Source: Clostridia bacterium
GTDB lineage: Bacteria > Bacillota > Clostridia > Christensenellales > Aristaeellaceae
Length of the DNA: 64,000 bases
Direction of reading: 5' to 3'
NCBI GenBank assembly: GCA_017430225.1
Contig: JAFRNK010000124.1
Span: 62,001-126,000 of the forward strand
Shown here: positions 1-7,698 of the stretch, in pieces
Position numbering within the stretch: position 1 is the first letter of the stretch
How the letters are laid out: the number at the start of each line of letters is the position of its first letter
Position numbers and translations under genes: made by a program
Notes under the pieces: model-generated
The model's database searches: none
The model's input: the letters and a program-made list of their open reading frames with translations, nothing else
Told to the model about the DNA's origin: nothing

Positions 1-2
1 AG

Positions 3-95
3 CGGCTCAGCCGCCTCAGGGGCGTGGTCAGCCCGGATATGTGGGACACGCGCGTGGAGCGGGACGTGCTGATTTGTGAAGACAGGAGGTTATAG
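3..95 (+). CDS. C-terminal fragment of an unidentified protein
   Basis: The window opens inside a gene. The frame beginning at base 3 reads 30 codons (ending ...DVLICEDRRL) and stops with TAG at 93-95. The other two forward frames stop earlier and do not run into the ribosome site of the next gene. Only three bases separate the stop from the GTG start of the PPC gene, and the AGGAGG of that gene lies inside this coding end, so the two are almost certainly co-transcribed. Too little is present to name a family. Confidence 0.6.
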   Translation, partial: RLSRLRGVVSPDMWDTRVERDVLICEDRRL

Positions 96-98
96 AAA

Positions 99-524
99 GT
101 GTTTACGCTGGTCAATCAACCGGGCGGCAGGGTCTTTACCATTTCCCTGCGCCGGGGCGAGATGCTGCTGGAAGGCGTACAGAAGGCCATTGAAGAGAAC
201 GGCATCCGGGACGCAGTGGTGCTGTCATGCATCGGAACGCTGTCTTCCATGACCTGGCACAGGGTGACTACCCTGGATGCCAAACCCCATGAAGAATATC
301 CGACCGTCAACGGCCCGCTGGAACTGTGCGCCGTGCAGGGCCTGGTGGTGGAGGGGGTTCCGCATTTCCATATCGTGTGCGCCGACAAGGACGGCACTTA
401 TGCCGGGCATCTCGAGCGCGGATGCGAGGTGCTTTACCTGGCGGAAATCGTGCTGCTGGAACTGGCAGGCAAACCGCTGCGCCGCGTCACCGACGAAAAC
501 GGCCTCAGGCAGTTGGCTCAATAA
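99..524 (+). CDS. PPC/DUF296 domain protein
   Basis: A 141-residue protein covering one PPC (plant and prokaryote conserved, DUF296) domain. Visible family features are the N-terminal stretch around LRRGEMLLEGV, the VVLSCIGTLS strand, the HFHIVCADKDG loop with paired histidines, and the C-terminal GHLERGCEVLYLAEIVL motif. Bacterial stand-alone PPC proteins form trimers; some bind metal and their role is largely unknown. The start is GTG at 99, with AGGAGG ending 9 bases upstream. Position between an unknown gene and an RraA-like gene, with tight spacing, suggests an operon of catabolic enzymes. DNA binding is possible but not shown by the sequence. Confidence 0.8.
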   Translation: MFTLVNQPGGRVFTISLRRGEMLLEGVQKAIEENGIRDAVVLSCIGTLSSMTWHRVTTLDAKPHEEYPTVNGPLELCAVQGLVVEGVPHFHIVCADKDGTYAGHLERGCEVLYLAEIVLLELAGKPLRRVTDENGLRQLAQ

Positions 525-547
525 AACATATCAGGAGGTTAAGACAA

Positions 548-1255
548 ATGATGAACCGTGATGAACTGATCCGGGAGATCCGCAAATACCGCTGTTCCGA
601 CCTATCCGACGGCATGGACGCGCTGGGTCTGGTCGACAAGGGCACCATGAACGAGAGAATGCGGCCGCTCAGGCCCGGCATCGAATTCAAGGGGTATGCC
701 TTTACCGTCAAGCTGCTGTGCAAGCAGGATGCCGTCAAGCCCTGCTCAACCATTGAGGAATGGCGTGAAGAACTGGGCAAAGGCTGCAACGATATCTACC
801 GCTTTGTGGACGCGATTACCCCTGAAACAGCGAAGGACATGGTGGTGGTGATCGATATGGACGGCGTTCGCGGCGGCGTATGGGGCAGCGAGATCGCCAT
901 GAACACCATGATCCGCGGCATCAGCGGCGCCGTGGTGGACGGCGGGTGCCGGGACAGTTACGAAACCAACCTGGAGCATGCCAACGTTTTCTGCACGACC
1001 CGCACCTTTACGCACGCCTATGGGCGCGTCACTTTCGGCGGCATGAATATCCCGGTGAACTGCGCGGGCGTGCAGGTGAAGCCTGGTGACATCATCTGCG
1101 CGGACGACGACGGCGTGCTGGTCATCCCTTATGAGCGCGCGGAAGAAGTGATGATGTTCGCTCGCATGCAGCTGGAGGACGACATCAAGACGCGCGGCGA
1201 CCATTACCAGAAACTGGGCTTTGAGCCGGACGACACGCTGAGAAGACTGGACTAA
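548..1255 (+). CDS. RraA family protein (HMG aldolase / oxaloacetate decarboxylase-like)
   Basis: A 235-residue member of the RraA / demethylmenaquinone-methyltransferase-like fold. The family signature is visible: GGVWGSEIAMN, then VVDGGCRD with the Arg-Asp pair that binds substrate and metal in 4-hydroxy-4-methyl-2-oxoglutarate aldolases. Near the C-terminus is GDIICADDDGVLVIP. Members cleave or decarboxylate short keto-dicarboxylic acids; true RraA proteins inhibit RNase E, which is unlikely here. I chose ATG 548 (with a second ATG at 551) because AGGAGG at 533-538 is ideally spaced. The frame stays open upstream but overlaps the PPC gene. Precise substrate unknown. Confidence 0.85.
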   Translation: MMNRDELIREIRKYRCSDLSDGMDALGLVDKGTMNERMRPLRPGIEFKGYAFTVKLLCKQDAVKPCSTIEEWREELGKGCNDIYRFVDAITPETAKDMVVVIDMDGVRGGVWGSEIAMNTMIRGISGAVVDGGCRDSYETNLEHANVFCTTRTFTHAYGRVTFGGMNIPVNCAGVQVKPGDIICADDDGVLVIPYERAEEVMMFARMQLEDDIKTRGDHYQKLGFEPDDTLRRLD

Positions 1256-1265
1256 CAAACAGTAG

Positions 1266-1516
1266 GGCTGTTGCAGAATGAACTGCAACAGCCTTGACAA
1301 TATCTTGGAAGGCTCGGAGGGCGAAGCCCTTCGAATGAAATCCGCAGCAGCGACATGTGCGGTGCGAGGAGAATTTTTGTGGAGCAGGGCTTGCACTGCG
1401 GGAGCAAAAATTCATTCCTTGCGCCTTTTCCGCCAATGAGCACCAGAGGTGCGAGAGGAAAAGGCGAATTGTCGCTCAAATGGAGTATCCATTTGAGCGA
1501 AGGGGTGATATCCCCT
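1266..1516 (+). other. Run of six adjacent hairpins between two genes
   Basis: The whole gap between the RraA-like gene and the beta-helix gene folds. Stems seen directly: 1266-1276 with 1283-1293 (11 bp, perfect); 1318-1322 with 1326-1330; 1371-1379 with 1405-1413, extendable outward through GU pairs, with an inner 1384-1387/1396-1399 stem; 1422-1431 with 1457-1466, enclosing 1440-1444/1448-1452; 1472-1484 with 1488-1500 (13 bp, perfect); 1501-1505 with 1512-1516. The first could be a terminator of the upstream operon, although no long T run follows it. The rest end 18 bases before the next ATG. It may be a leader RNA, a structured small RNA or a composite palindromic repeat. No known riboswitch class was recognised. 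Confidence 0.6.
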
Positions 1517-1533
1517 GACTCTTTGGAGGATTT

Positions 1534-3534
1534 ATGGTTTATTATGTGGATCTGCATACCCGGGAAAGCATAGGGAGCCGGGAATATCCGTTCCGCACGA
1601 TCTCAGAAGCGGCAGCGGTTGCCGTGCCCGGGGATGAAGTCGTTGTGCTTCCCGGCATATACCGGGAGAAGGTCGACCCACCGCGGGGCGGAACGTCAGA
1701 CGACCGCCGCATCGTATATCGCGCCGAAAAGGCCGGGACAGTCATCGTAACCGGCGCGGAGCCGCTCACGGGCTGGACGCAGGGAGCGGACGGCCTGTGG
1801 AGGGCTGCGGTGCCGAATGCCCGCTTTACTGACGGCCAGCCCTATCAGGACTGCGTGGACGGCGACTGGTTCTATGCGGACCCGCAATGGCCGGTGCACC
1901 GGGGACAGCTATTCGCGCAGGACAGGCCGCTGATGGAAGCGGCTGATCCCGCGCAGCTGGCTTCTCCTCCGGAATGGATGATGACGGCCTGCCCGGAAGG
2001 CTGCTGGCACGCACAGACGGACGGGCATGAGACAGTCTTCATGGTCAATCTGTACGGGCGCGACCCGCAGACACTGGAGATGGAATACACGGTCCGAAGG
2101 ACGGTATTCCACCCGGGCAGGGAGCACGTGGATTACATCACGCTGTCAGGCTTCGTGTTCTGCAAAGCGGCCACGCAATGGGCGCCGCCCACGGCCTATC
2201 AGGAGGGGATGATCGGTCCGCGCTGGGCCAAAGGGTGGATCATCGAGGACTGCGAGATTTACGGCAGCCGCTGCGTAGGCGTTACGCTGGGCAAATACCT
2301 GCAGCCGGGCAACGAAAACAAATGGACCAGGCAGGGCCTGAAGCACGGTACGCAGACGGAGCGTGACGCCGTGATGCAGGCCGTCAACGAAGGCTGGAGC
2401 CGGGAAACGGTGGGCAGCCACACGGTTTGCCGCTGCCATATCCACGACTGCGGCCAGGCTGGCATCGCCGGGCACATGGGCTGCGTGTTTTCCGTGATCG
2501 AGGACAACCACATCCATCATATCAATATGGATCAGCAGCTTCTCGGGGCGGAAATCGCCGGGATCAAGCTGCACGCGGCCATCGACACGGTCATCCGGCG
2601 CAATCGCATCCATCACTGCACCCGCGGCATCTGGCTGGACTGGCAGGCCCAGGGCACCCGGGTGACCGCCAATATCCTGCACCATAACCGGCCGCTTCCT
2701 GGATTGCCGCTGCGCAGCGCCCTGAGCCTGGGGGAAGACCTGTTTGTGGAGGTCTCGCACGGGCCGACGCTGATCGACCACAACCTGCTCCTGTCTCCCT
2801 GCGCCGGGCGGATCAGCACGCAGGGGATCGCTTTTGCCCACAACCTGATCGCGGGTTCCTTCACCTGTGTGGGCACAGGCACGCACAACGCGGGGCTGGA
2901 CCATCCGGATTCCGCCCGCTACACGCCTTATCACGTGCCGCACAGCACGCTTGTGGCCGGATTCATGACCATCCTGCACGGGGACGCACGGTTCTACAGC
3001 AATATCTTCGTGCAGCAGGATGAGGATCCGCAGCTGGCGGAGTTCGTCGCTGCCACCGGCCGCGCCGGACTGAACGGTTTCCACCTCACCTGCGGTACGC
3101 TGCCGTGGGACGGCTATCCTGCCCCGAAGGCGTATTTTGCCCGCTTCACCCCGGAACGCATACGGAGCGACCGTGCCATGTATTACGAACACCTGCCCGT
3201 ATACGCGGGTGGCAACGTGTATTTTAACGGCGCGAAGCCCTGTGACGCAGACGAGAAACCAATTGTGCTGGACCGCAGGGTCAGCTTCCGCCTCACTGAA
3301 CGCGATGGAAGATGGGTGCTGGAAACCGATCTCTACAGGTATTTGCCGGAGTCGGGCATGCCGCTCGTCGACAGCGGCCTTTTAGGATGCGCGTTTGAAA
3401 GCGAACAGCGCTTTGAAACCCCGGACGGCGAGTTCCTGACTCTGGATACCGACCTGAACGGCATGAAGCATGCCGCTGCTCCCTTATGCGGACCGTTTGC
3501 GCAGGCGCCTGAAGGGAATATTGATCTTGATTGA
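1534..3534 (+). CDS. Right-handed parallel beta-helix protein (polysaccharide lyase/hydrolase-like)
   Basis: A 666-residue protein. It begins with the strand pattern typical of pectate-lyase-like folds (YYVDLHTRE, PFRTISEAAAVAVPGDEVVVLPGIYREKV, residues about 3-50). Beta-helix repeats with runs such as SVIEDNHIHHINM, VIRRNRIHHCTRGIWLD and RVTANILHHNRP lie around residues 325-390. Such proteins bind or cleave acidic polysaccharides. No signal peptide is visible, so either the enzyme is cytoplasmic or it acts on imported oligosaccharides. Start ATG 1534 has TTGGAGGA just upstream. The RNA-structured gap lies before it and a flavin-reductase-like gene follows 18 bases after its stop. The catalytic residues cannot be assigned by eye. 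Confidence 0.75.
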   Translation: MVYYVDLHTRESIGSREYPFRTISEAAAVAVPGDEVVVLPGIYREKVDPPRGGTSDDRRIVYRAEKAGTVIVTGAEPLTGWTQGADGLWRAAVPNARFTDGQPYQDCVDGDWFYADPQWPVHRGQLFAQDRPLMEAADPAQLASPPEWMMTACPEGCWHAQTDGHETVFMVNLYGRDPQTLEMEYTVRRTVFHPGREHVDYITLSGFVFCKAATQWAPPTAYQEGMIGPRWAKGWIIEDCEIYGSRCVGVTLGKYLQPGNENKWTRQGLKHGTQTERDAVMQAVNEGWSRETVGSHTVCRCHIHDCGQAGIAGHMGCVFSVIEDNHIHHINMDQQLLGAEIAGIKLHAAIDTVIRRNRIHHCTRGIWLDWQAQGTRVTANILHHNRPLPGLPLRSALSLGEDLFVEVSHGPTLIDHNLLLSPCAGRISTQGIAFAHNLIAGSFTCVGTGTHNAGLDHPDSARYTPYHVPHSTLVAGFMTILHGDARFYSNIFVQQDEDPQLAEFVAATGRAGLNGFHLTCGTLPWDGYPAPKAYFARFTPERIRSDRAMYYEHLPVYAGGNVYFNGAKPCDADEKPIVLDRRVSFRLTERDGRWVLETDLYRYLPESGMPLVDSGLLGCAFESEQRFETPDGEFLTLDTDLNGMKHAAAPLCGPFAQAPEGNIDLD

Positions 3535-3552
3535 ATCACAGGAGAATCGACG

Positions 3553-4071
3553 ATGAAAAAGTGGATCGATCCGTTCGATTACGCCAACCATATTCTGCGA
3601 ATGCTGAAAAGCGGCGTTCTGCTGAACACGCAGGCCGACCGGTTTAACAGTATGGTCCTCAGCCGGGCGGAGATGGGGCTGATCTGGGGGATGCCGACAT
3701 TCACCGCGCATGTCCGGCAAAGCCGTTTTAGCAGGGAACAGCTGGACCGGACAGGCGTCTTTACGGTCTCCATTCCGCTATCAGGAGAGCTGTCGCCTGA
3801 GGTGCTGCGCGTGTGCGGCGAGCTGTCCGGCTGGGATACGGACAAAATGGGACAGCTGGGACTGCTTCCGGCCGAGCCCGTGGAAAACGGCGTACCGGGC
3901 CTGTCCGCGTACCCCCTGACCCTGGAATGCAGGGTGCTTTTCCGGCAGGCCCTGGATCTGACGGCGATCCCGGAGGAATACCGGCTGCGGCATTACAGCC
4001 GGGGGAATGACAGCGGTGATTTTCACGTCGCTTATACCGGCCAAATTGTCAGCGCTTATATCCTGGAGTGA
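3553..4071 (+). CDS. Flavin reductase-like (FMN-binding split-barrel) protein
   Basis: A 172-residue protein with the split beta-barrel pattern of the flavin reductase family. It opens with a leader helix, then NSMVLSRAEMGLIWGMPTFTAHVRQSRFS (residues about 34-62), which corresponds to the strand-loop-strand that binds FMN. TGVFTVSIPL follows at about residues 71-80, and the C-terminal half carries the YPLTLECRVLFRQ strand. Proteins like this bind FMN or reduce it for a partner oxygenase; many single-domain members have unknown partners. The start ATG 3553 is preceded by AGGAGAATCGACG. It follows the beta-helix gene closely and is the last gene before the dispersed repeat. Confidence 0.75.
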   Translation: MKKWIDPFDYANHILRMLKSGVLLNTQADRFNSMVLSRAEMGLIWGMPTFTAHVRQSRFSREQLDRTGVFTVSIPLSGELSPEVLRVCGELSGWDTDKMGQLGLLPAEPVENGVPGLSAYPLTLECRVLFRQALDLTAIPEEYRLRHYSRGNDSGDFHVAYTGQIVSAYILE

Positions 4072-4114
4072 ATCTTTGATAACCGTAAAAAGTGATTGTT
4101 TAGATTCCTGAACG

Positions 4115-4332
4115 CCCTCATCCGACCTTACTGCGTTCGGCTCCCTTTCCCCGAGATCGGGGTAAGGCTTTTGGATTGTCGTTTTTCCTGATTGACTCAT
4201 AACACTGGAAATGTAATAGCTTTGAGTGATAAGCTCTAGTACCGGAAGTGAATTCAACTTCAGTAAGAAGTATACCAAAAGGCTTCCCCCGATTTCGGGG
4301 GAAGCTGTCAGGCGAAGCCTGACTGATGAGGG
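4115..4332. repeat. MITE-like palindromic repeat with about 60-bp inverted ends
   Basis: The left end (4115-4174) starts CCCTCATC, has a core hairpin at 4149-4154/4157-4162 and ends AAGGCTTTTGG. The right end (4275-4332) is its imperfect inverse: it begins CCAAAAGGCTT, has a 10-bp core hairpin at 4283-4292/4295-4304, a 7-bp hairpin at 4307-4313/4317-4323, and ends GATGAGGG. About 100 bases lie between. No ORF or transposase is present. A related single unit lies at 55048-55127. The bases just beyond the right end (4328-4363) can also form a weak terminator-like hairpin for the flavin-reductase-like gene. Confidence 0.75.
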
Positions 4333-4371
4333 CTGTTTTGCTGATGTGCAACAGCTCTTTTGGTTTATTGA

Positions 4372-5805
4372 TTACACTTCCTTCAGCGGATACACGGCCT
4401 TTTGCAGCGCTTTGACATCGATGTGGCGGATGTCGGTGCCGCCTTTGACCGCCATGGCAGCCGCCATGCCGGCGGCCTGGCCCATGCCCATACAGAAACC
4501 GATGTTCCGATTGGCGGAGAGCGCGAGCTGGTCTGCCGACCAGCAGCGGCCCACGACCATCAGATTGGTCAGGCCTTTGACCAGGATGCTGCGGTAGGAG
4601 ATCTCTTCGTATTCGCCCTTGGTATACAGCTCAAAATGGATGCCGCCGCCGGCGGGATTGTGGAATTCGATGCTGTCGTCGCTGCGCAGTATGGCGTCGT
4701 CAAAACGAGCGCGGCGATTGAAGTCTTCGGTAGTATGCCAGTAATCGCACTTGACGCGGCGCGTCTCACGGATCCCCAGGATGGCTCCCGTTTCAGCCAG
4801 CGTGGCGTTTTCGAAGCCGGGAATGTACTTCTTCAGAAAGCGGAATATGCACCAGTTCTGCCGGCGGCATTCCACGATGGCGTCGGAGACGGACTGCGCG
4901 TCGAGCCCGTTCAGGCCCGTGTAGCGGCCAGCGTTGATCAGCACCTGGTCCTTGATGGGGGTGTTCATGAAGTGAACGCCGTTGCGCAGCTTCAGGACAT
5001 TCTTTTCCCAGTCGCTGACGTTGGGATCGTCCATCACTTTCTGTACGGTTTCGTTGAAGCCGCCCACCTGGATGAACTGGGGATTCTCGGCCAGGGCGTA
5101 TTCCCGCAGCACTTTCGCGTTCAGGAAGTAGGATACCTCGCCGCGGCGGTTGCGGTGAGTGATCTCATCGGGATGCTCTTCGAGGTAGTCGAAGGTCTTT
5201 TCAAGATCCACACCAGCGATGCGGCTGAGCATATTGGAGGCCGAGCAGACGCCGTTGCCGTTCTTGCCGAATTCGAACTCCGCCCCGGCATAGGCGCACA
5301 GGTCGCCGTCGCCGCTGGCGTCGATGAACACCTTCGCGGGAATGACGCTGCGGCCGCTCTTGTTTTCCACGATCACACCCGTGACCGTGTCACCCTCACG
5401 CACAGCGCCGACGACCGATGTGCCGTACAGGATGCGCGCGCCGGCTTCTGTCAGCATTTCTTCGGCCACCAGCTTACAGGTTTCCGCGTCCACAGGCACT
5501 TCCACCATTTCGGAAGGCGGCCAAGGCGCCGGGAAGGACTTGTAAGGGATGGCCATTTTTTCTTTGCCCAGGCGCATGAGAAACTCGGTAGGGATGCCTG
5601 TCATAAAGGGCTCAATGGCGATCTTGGCCATCAGGCCGGCAGTCATGATGCCACCGATCATGTATTCGCGTTCGATCAGCAGGGTCATGGCACCGTTGCG
5701 CGCTGCGTTCAGCGCCGCACCGAAGCCCGCGGAGCCGCCGCCGGCGACGATCACATCGTACCCTTCGACGATGGGGGTATTCAATACTTCGCGGTAAGTT
5801 TCCAT
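4372..5805 (-). CDS. FAD-dependent oxidoreductase
   Basis: A 477-residue enzyme with an N-terminal dinucleotide fold (DVIVAGGGSAGFGAALNAARNGA, then acidic ERE at the end of the second strand) and the C-terminal FAD contact NLMVVGRCWSADQLALSANRNIG. This is the PF12831-type family often found with sugar or hydroxy-acid transporters; substrates are mostly unknown. The start at 5805 has AAGGAG 7 bases upstream. It is the last gene of the minus-strand transporter operon and starts only 10 bases after the stop of the second permease. This context suggests it oxidises or reduces the imported compound. The gene ends close to the dispersed repeat. Confidence 0.85.
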   Translation of the reverse strand: METYREVLNTPIVEGYDVIVAGGGSAGFGAALNAARNGAMTLLIEREYMIGGIMTAGLMAKIAIEPFMTGIPTEFLMRLGKEKMAIPYKSFPAPWPPSEMVEVPVDAETCKLVAEEMLTEAGARILYGTSVVGAVREGDTVTGVIVENKSGRSVIPAKVFIDASGDGDLCAYAGAEFEFGKNGNGVCSASNMLSRIAGVDLEKTFDYLEEHPDEITHRNRRGEVSYFLNAKVLREYALAENPQFIQVGGFNETVQKVMDDPNVSDWEKNVLKLRNGVHFMNTPIKDQVLINAGRYTGLNGLDAQSVSDAIVECRRQNWCIFRFLKKYIPGFENATLAETGAILGIRETRRVKCDYWHTTEDFNRRARFDDAILRSDDSIEFHNPAGGGIHFELYTKGEYEEISYRSILVKGLTNLMVVGRCWSADQLALSANRNIGFCMGMGQAAGMAAAMAVKGGTDIRHIDVKALQKAVYPLKEV

Positions 5806-5815
5806 GTTTTTCTCC

Positions 5816-6664
5816 TTATCCCTTTACTGCGCCTTCGGTCAGCCCGGCAATAAAGAATTTGTTCAGAATCAGGTAAACCAGCGTCATCGGCAGGATGGAA
5901 ATGCCGATGCCGGCGAACATCAGGTTCCAGGACGAGGCGGATTCGCCGCCGGATTTGAGGTTGACCAGGCCGACCACCAGCGTCCACGTGGCGCGCTTGG
6001 AAATCGTGAATACGTAGGGGAGCAGATAATCGCTCCAGGCGATGCGGAAGGCCAGCAGGCCGATAGTGGCGACCAGCGGCTTGAGCAGCGGGAAAATGAT
6101 CCGAACGAACGTGGAAAAGAACCCGCAGCCATCGATCCTCGCGGCTTCGTCCAGTTCACGCGGGATCTGGTCCACATTGCCCGTGGCGATGAACACCTGG
6201 GTAGCGTTCATACCCAGCACGCGGATGAGGATGGGCCCCCACAGCGTTCCGCTCACGCCGATTACTCTGGCGACTCTCAGCTGGGGATACAGCGCGAGGG
6301 TGCCGATGGAGATGAACATGGAGAACAGCACCATCCTGTACATAATCCTGGTGAAGACGGATTTGCCGCGGGAAAACACGTAGCCCGCCACTGTACCGGT
6401 GATGATGCAGCCAATGACCACAAAGAAAGTATAGAAGACGCTGTTCATGGTCAGCGTGCCGAAGTTTGCCAGGTTCCAGGCTTCCACGTAGTTCTCGAGC
6501 CGCCAGGTGGTGGGGATGATGTTGGTGCCGCCGACCAGTATTTCCGAATTGGTCTTGAAGGAAGACAGCAGGATATACACGACCGGGAACAGGGCGAACA
6601 CCAGCATGATCAGCAGAAACAGGTATAGCAAAATGCGCAGCGGAATTTTAATGGCTTTATTCAT
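5816..6664 (-). CDS. Carbohydrate ABC transporter permease, MalG type
   Basis: A 282-residue inner-membrane protein with about six membrane segments: the first at residues 9-29 and later ones ending at LMFAGIGISILPMTLVYLILNKFF. The EAA loop that docks on the ATPase is clear (ELDEAARIDGCGFFSTFVRIIFPLLKP, residues about 175-205). It forms the pore with the MalF-type permease encoded 13 bases upstream. No ATPase gene lies in this operon, so a shared MsiK-like ATPase elsewhere in the genome is expected. SD GAGAGGTGG precedes ATG 6664. Confidence 0.9.
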   Translation of the reverse strand: MNKAIKIPLRILLYLFLLIMLVFALFPVVYILLSSFKTNSEILVGGTNIIPTTWRLENYVEAWNLANFGTLTMNSVFYTFFVVIGCIITGTVAGYVFSRGKSVFTRIMYRMVLFSMFISIGTLALYPQLRVARVIGVSGTLWGPILIRVLGMNATQVFIATGNVDQIPRELDEAARIDGCGFFSTFVRIIFPLLKPLVATIGLLAFRIAWSDYLLPYVFTISKRATWTLVVGLVNLKSGGESASSWNLMFAGIGISILPMTLVYLILNKFFIAGLTEGAVKG

Positions 6665-6677
6665 CCCGTTCCACCTC

Positions 6678-7619
6678 TCATTCCTGAATCTGCTTCATCC
6701 GCCTGGACAGCCGCAGGTATAGCAGCGTGACCACAGCGAGGATGATGGCGGTGATGACGGCCAGCGCGGAGGCGTAGCCGAACTGCGTGCGCGTCTGCGC
6801 TTCGCCGTACTGGAAGAAGTACTTGAAGATATATGTCATGACCACCTCGGTGCTGCCGCCGGGCGCGCCGTTGGTCAGCACCAGGATCAGGTCCGTCATG
6901 CGCAGGGTACCCAGGAAGCTGAGCATGATGACCAGCTGCAGCACGGGGGCCACCAGCGGCACGGTGATGTGGAAGAACTGCTGCACCACGTTGGCACCGT
7001 CGATGGACGCGCATTCATACAGGTCTTTCGGGATGTTCTGGTATCCCATGATGAAGTAGATCATGTTCAGGCCGAACGAGGTCCACAGGGAGACCAGGAT
7101 GATCACAAAGAACGCGTTGTCGCGCCTGCCCAGGAAATTGATGTTCTTTTTGATGAAGCCCAGTGCCCGCAGCATGGCGTTGATGATGCCGTTGTATGAG
7201 CTGAACATGATCGAGAAAATCAAGCCGACCACGGCGATACTGAGTACAGAGGGCAGGAAATAGGAAACGCGGAACAGCGTGCTGCCCCGGATCTTGCTGG
7301 TCAGCAAGGTGGCCAGCAGCATGGCCAGCGGGATCTCGATGAGCAGTTTGACGACTGCGATAAACAGCGTGTTTCTGAGGGAGCCCCAGAATGCCGGGTC
7401 GCGGGTAAAGGCGCGGACGAAATTCTCCATGCCGATGAACACCGGGGTGGTATAACCGTCATAGTTGAACCAGGCCCAGCGGATGACCCAGACAATGGGA
7501 TAGAGCACAAAAAGCACAAACCCGATGGACATGGGCAAAAGCATCAGGATTTCCTGCGTCTTATCCGCCTGTCCCAGCTTCAGCATTCTGGCTCTTGCGT
7601 CTTTTTCTTCTTTTCCCAT
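6678..7619 (-). CDS. Carbohydrate ABC transporter permease, MalF/UgpA type
   Basis: A roughly 313-residue membrane permease. It has a short cytoplasmic head, a first membrane segment around MLLPMSIGFVLFVLYPIVWV, and an EAA loop near the C-terminal third (LYECASIDGANVVQQFFHITVPLVAP). It pairs with the MalG-type permease immediately downstream. Two starts are possible: TTG 7625, with AAAGG 5 bases away, or ATG 7619; I prefer the ATG. A strong hairpin separates it from the upstream binding-protein gene, a common way to make more binding protein than permease. Confidence 0.9.
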   Translation of the reverse strand: MGKEEKDARARMLKLGQADKTQEILMLLPMSIGFVLFVLYPIVWVIRWAWFNYDGYTTPVFIGMENFVRAFTRDPAFWGSLRNTLFIAVVKLLIEIPLAMLLATLLTSKIRGSTLFRVSYFLPSVLSIAVVGLIFSIMFSSYNGIINAMLRALGFIKKNINFLGRRDNAFFVIILVSLWTSFGLNMIYFIMGYQNIPKDLYECASIDGANVVQQFFHITVPLVAPVLQLVIMLSFLGTLRMTDLILVLTNGAPGGSTEVVMTYIFKYFFQYGEAQTRTQFGYASALAVITAIILAVVTLLYLRLSRRMKQIQE

Positions 7620-7646
7620 ATCCAACGTCGCCTTTCTCCGTTTTAT

Positions 7647-7679
7647 ACAGGGGTTGTCCCGTAAAGAGACAACCCCTGT
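7647..7679 (-). terminator. Intercistronic hairpin between binding protein and permease genes
   Basis: Perfect 12-bp stem (7647-7658 with 7668-7679) and a 9-base loop. On the minus strand it lies just after the binding-protein stop and before the permease SD, with only a short AT run (TATAAAA) after it. It probably stabilises the binding-protein mRNA or causes partial termination. Confidence 0.75.
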
Positions 7680-7698
7680 GAAGAGTGAGTGTTATGGA

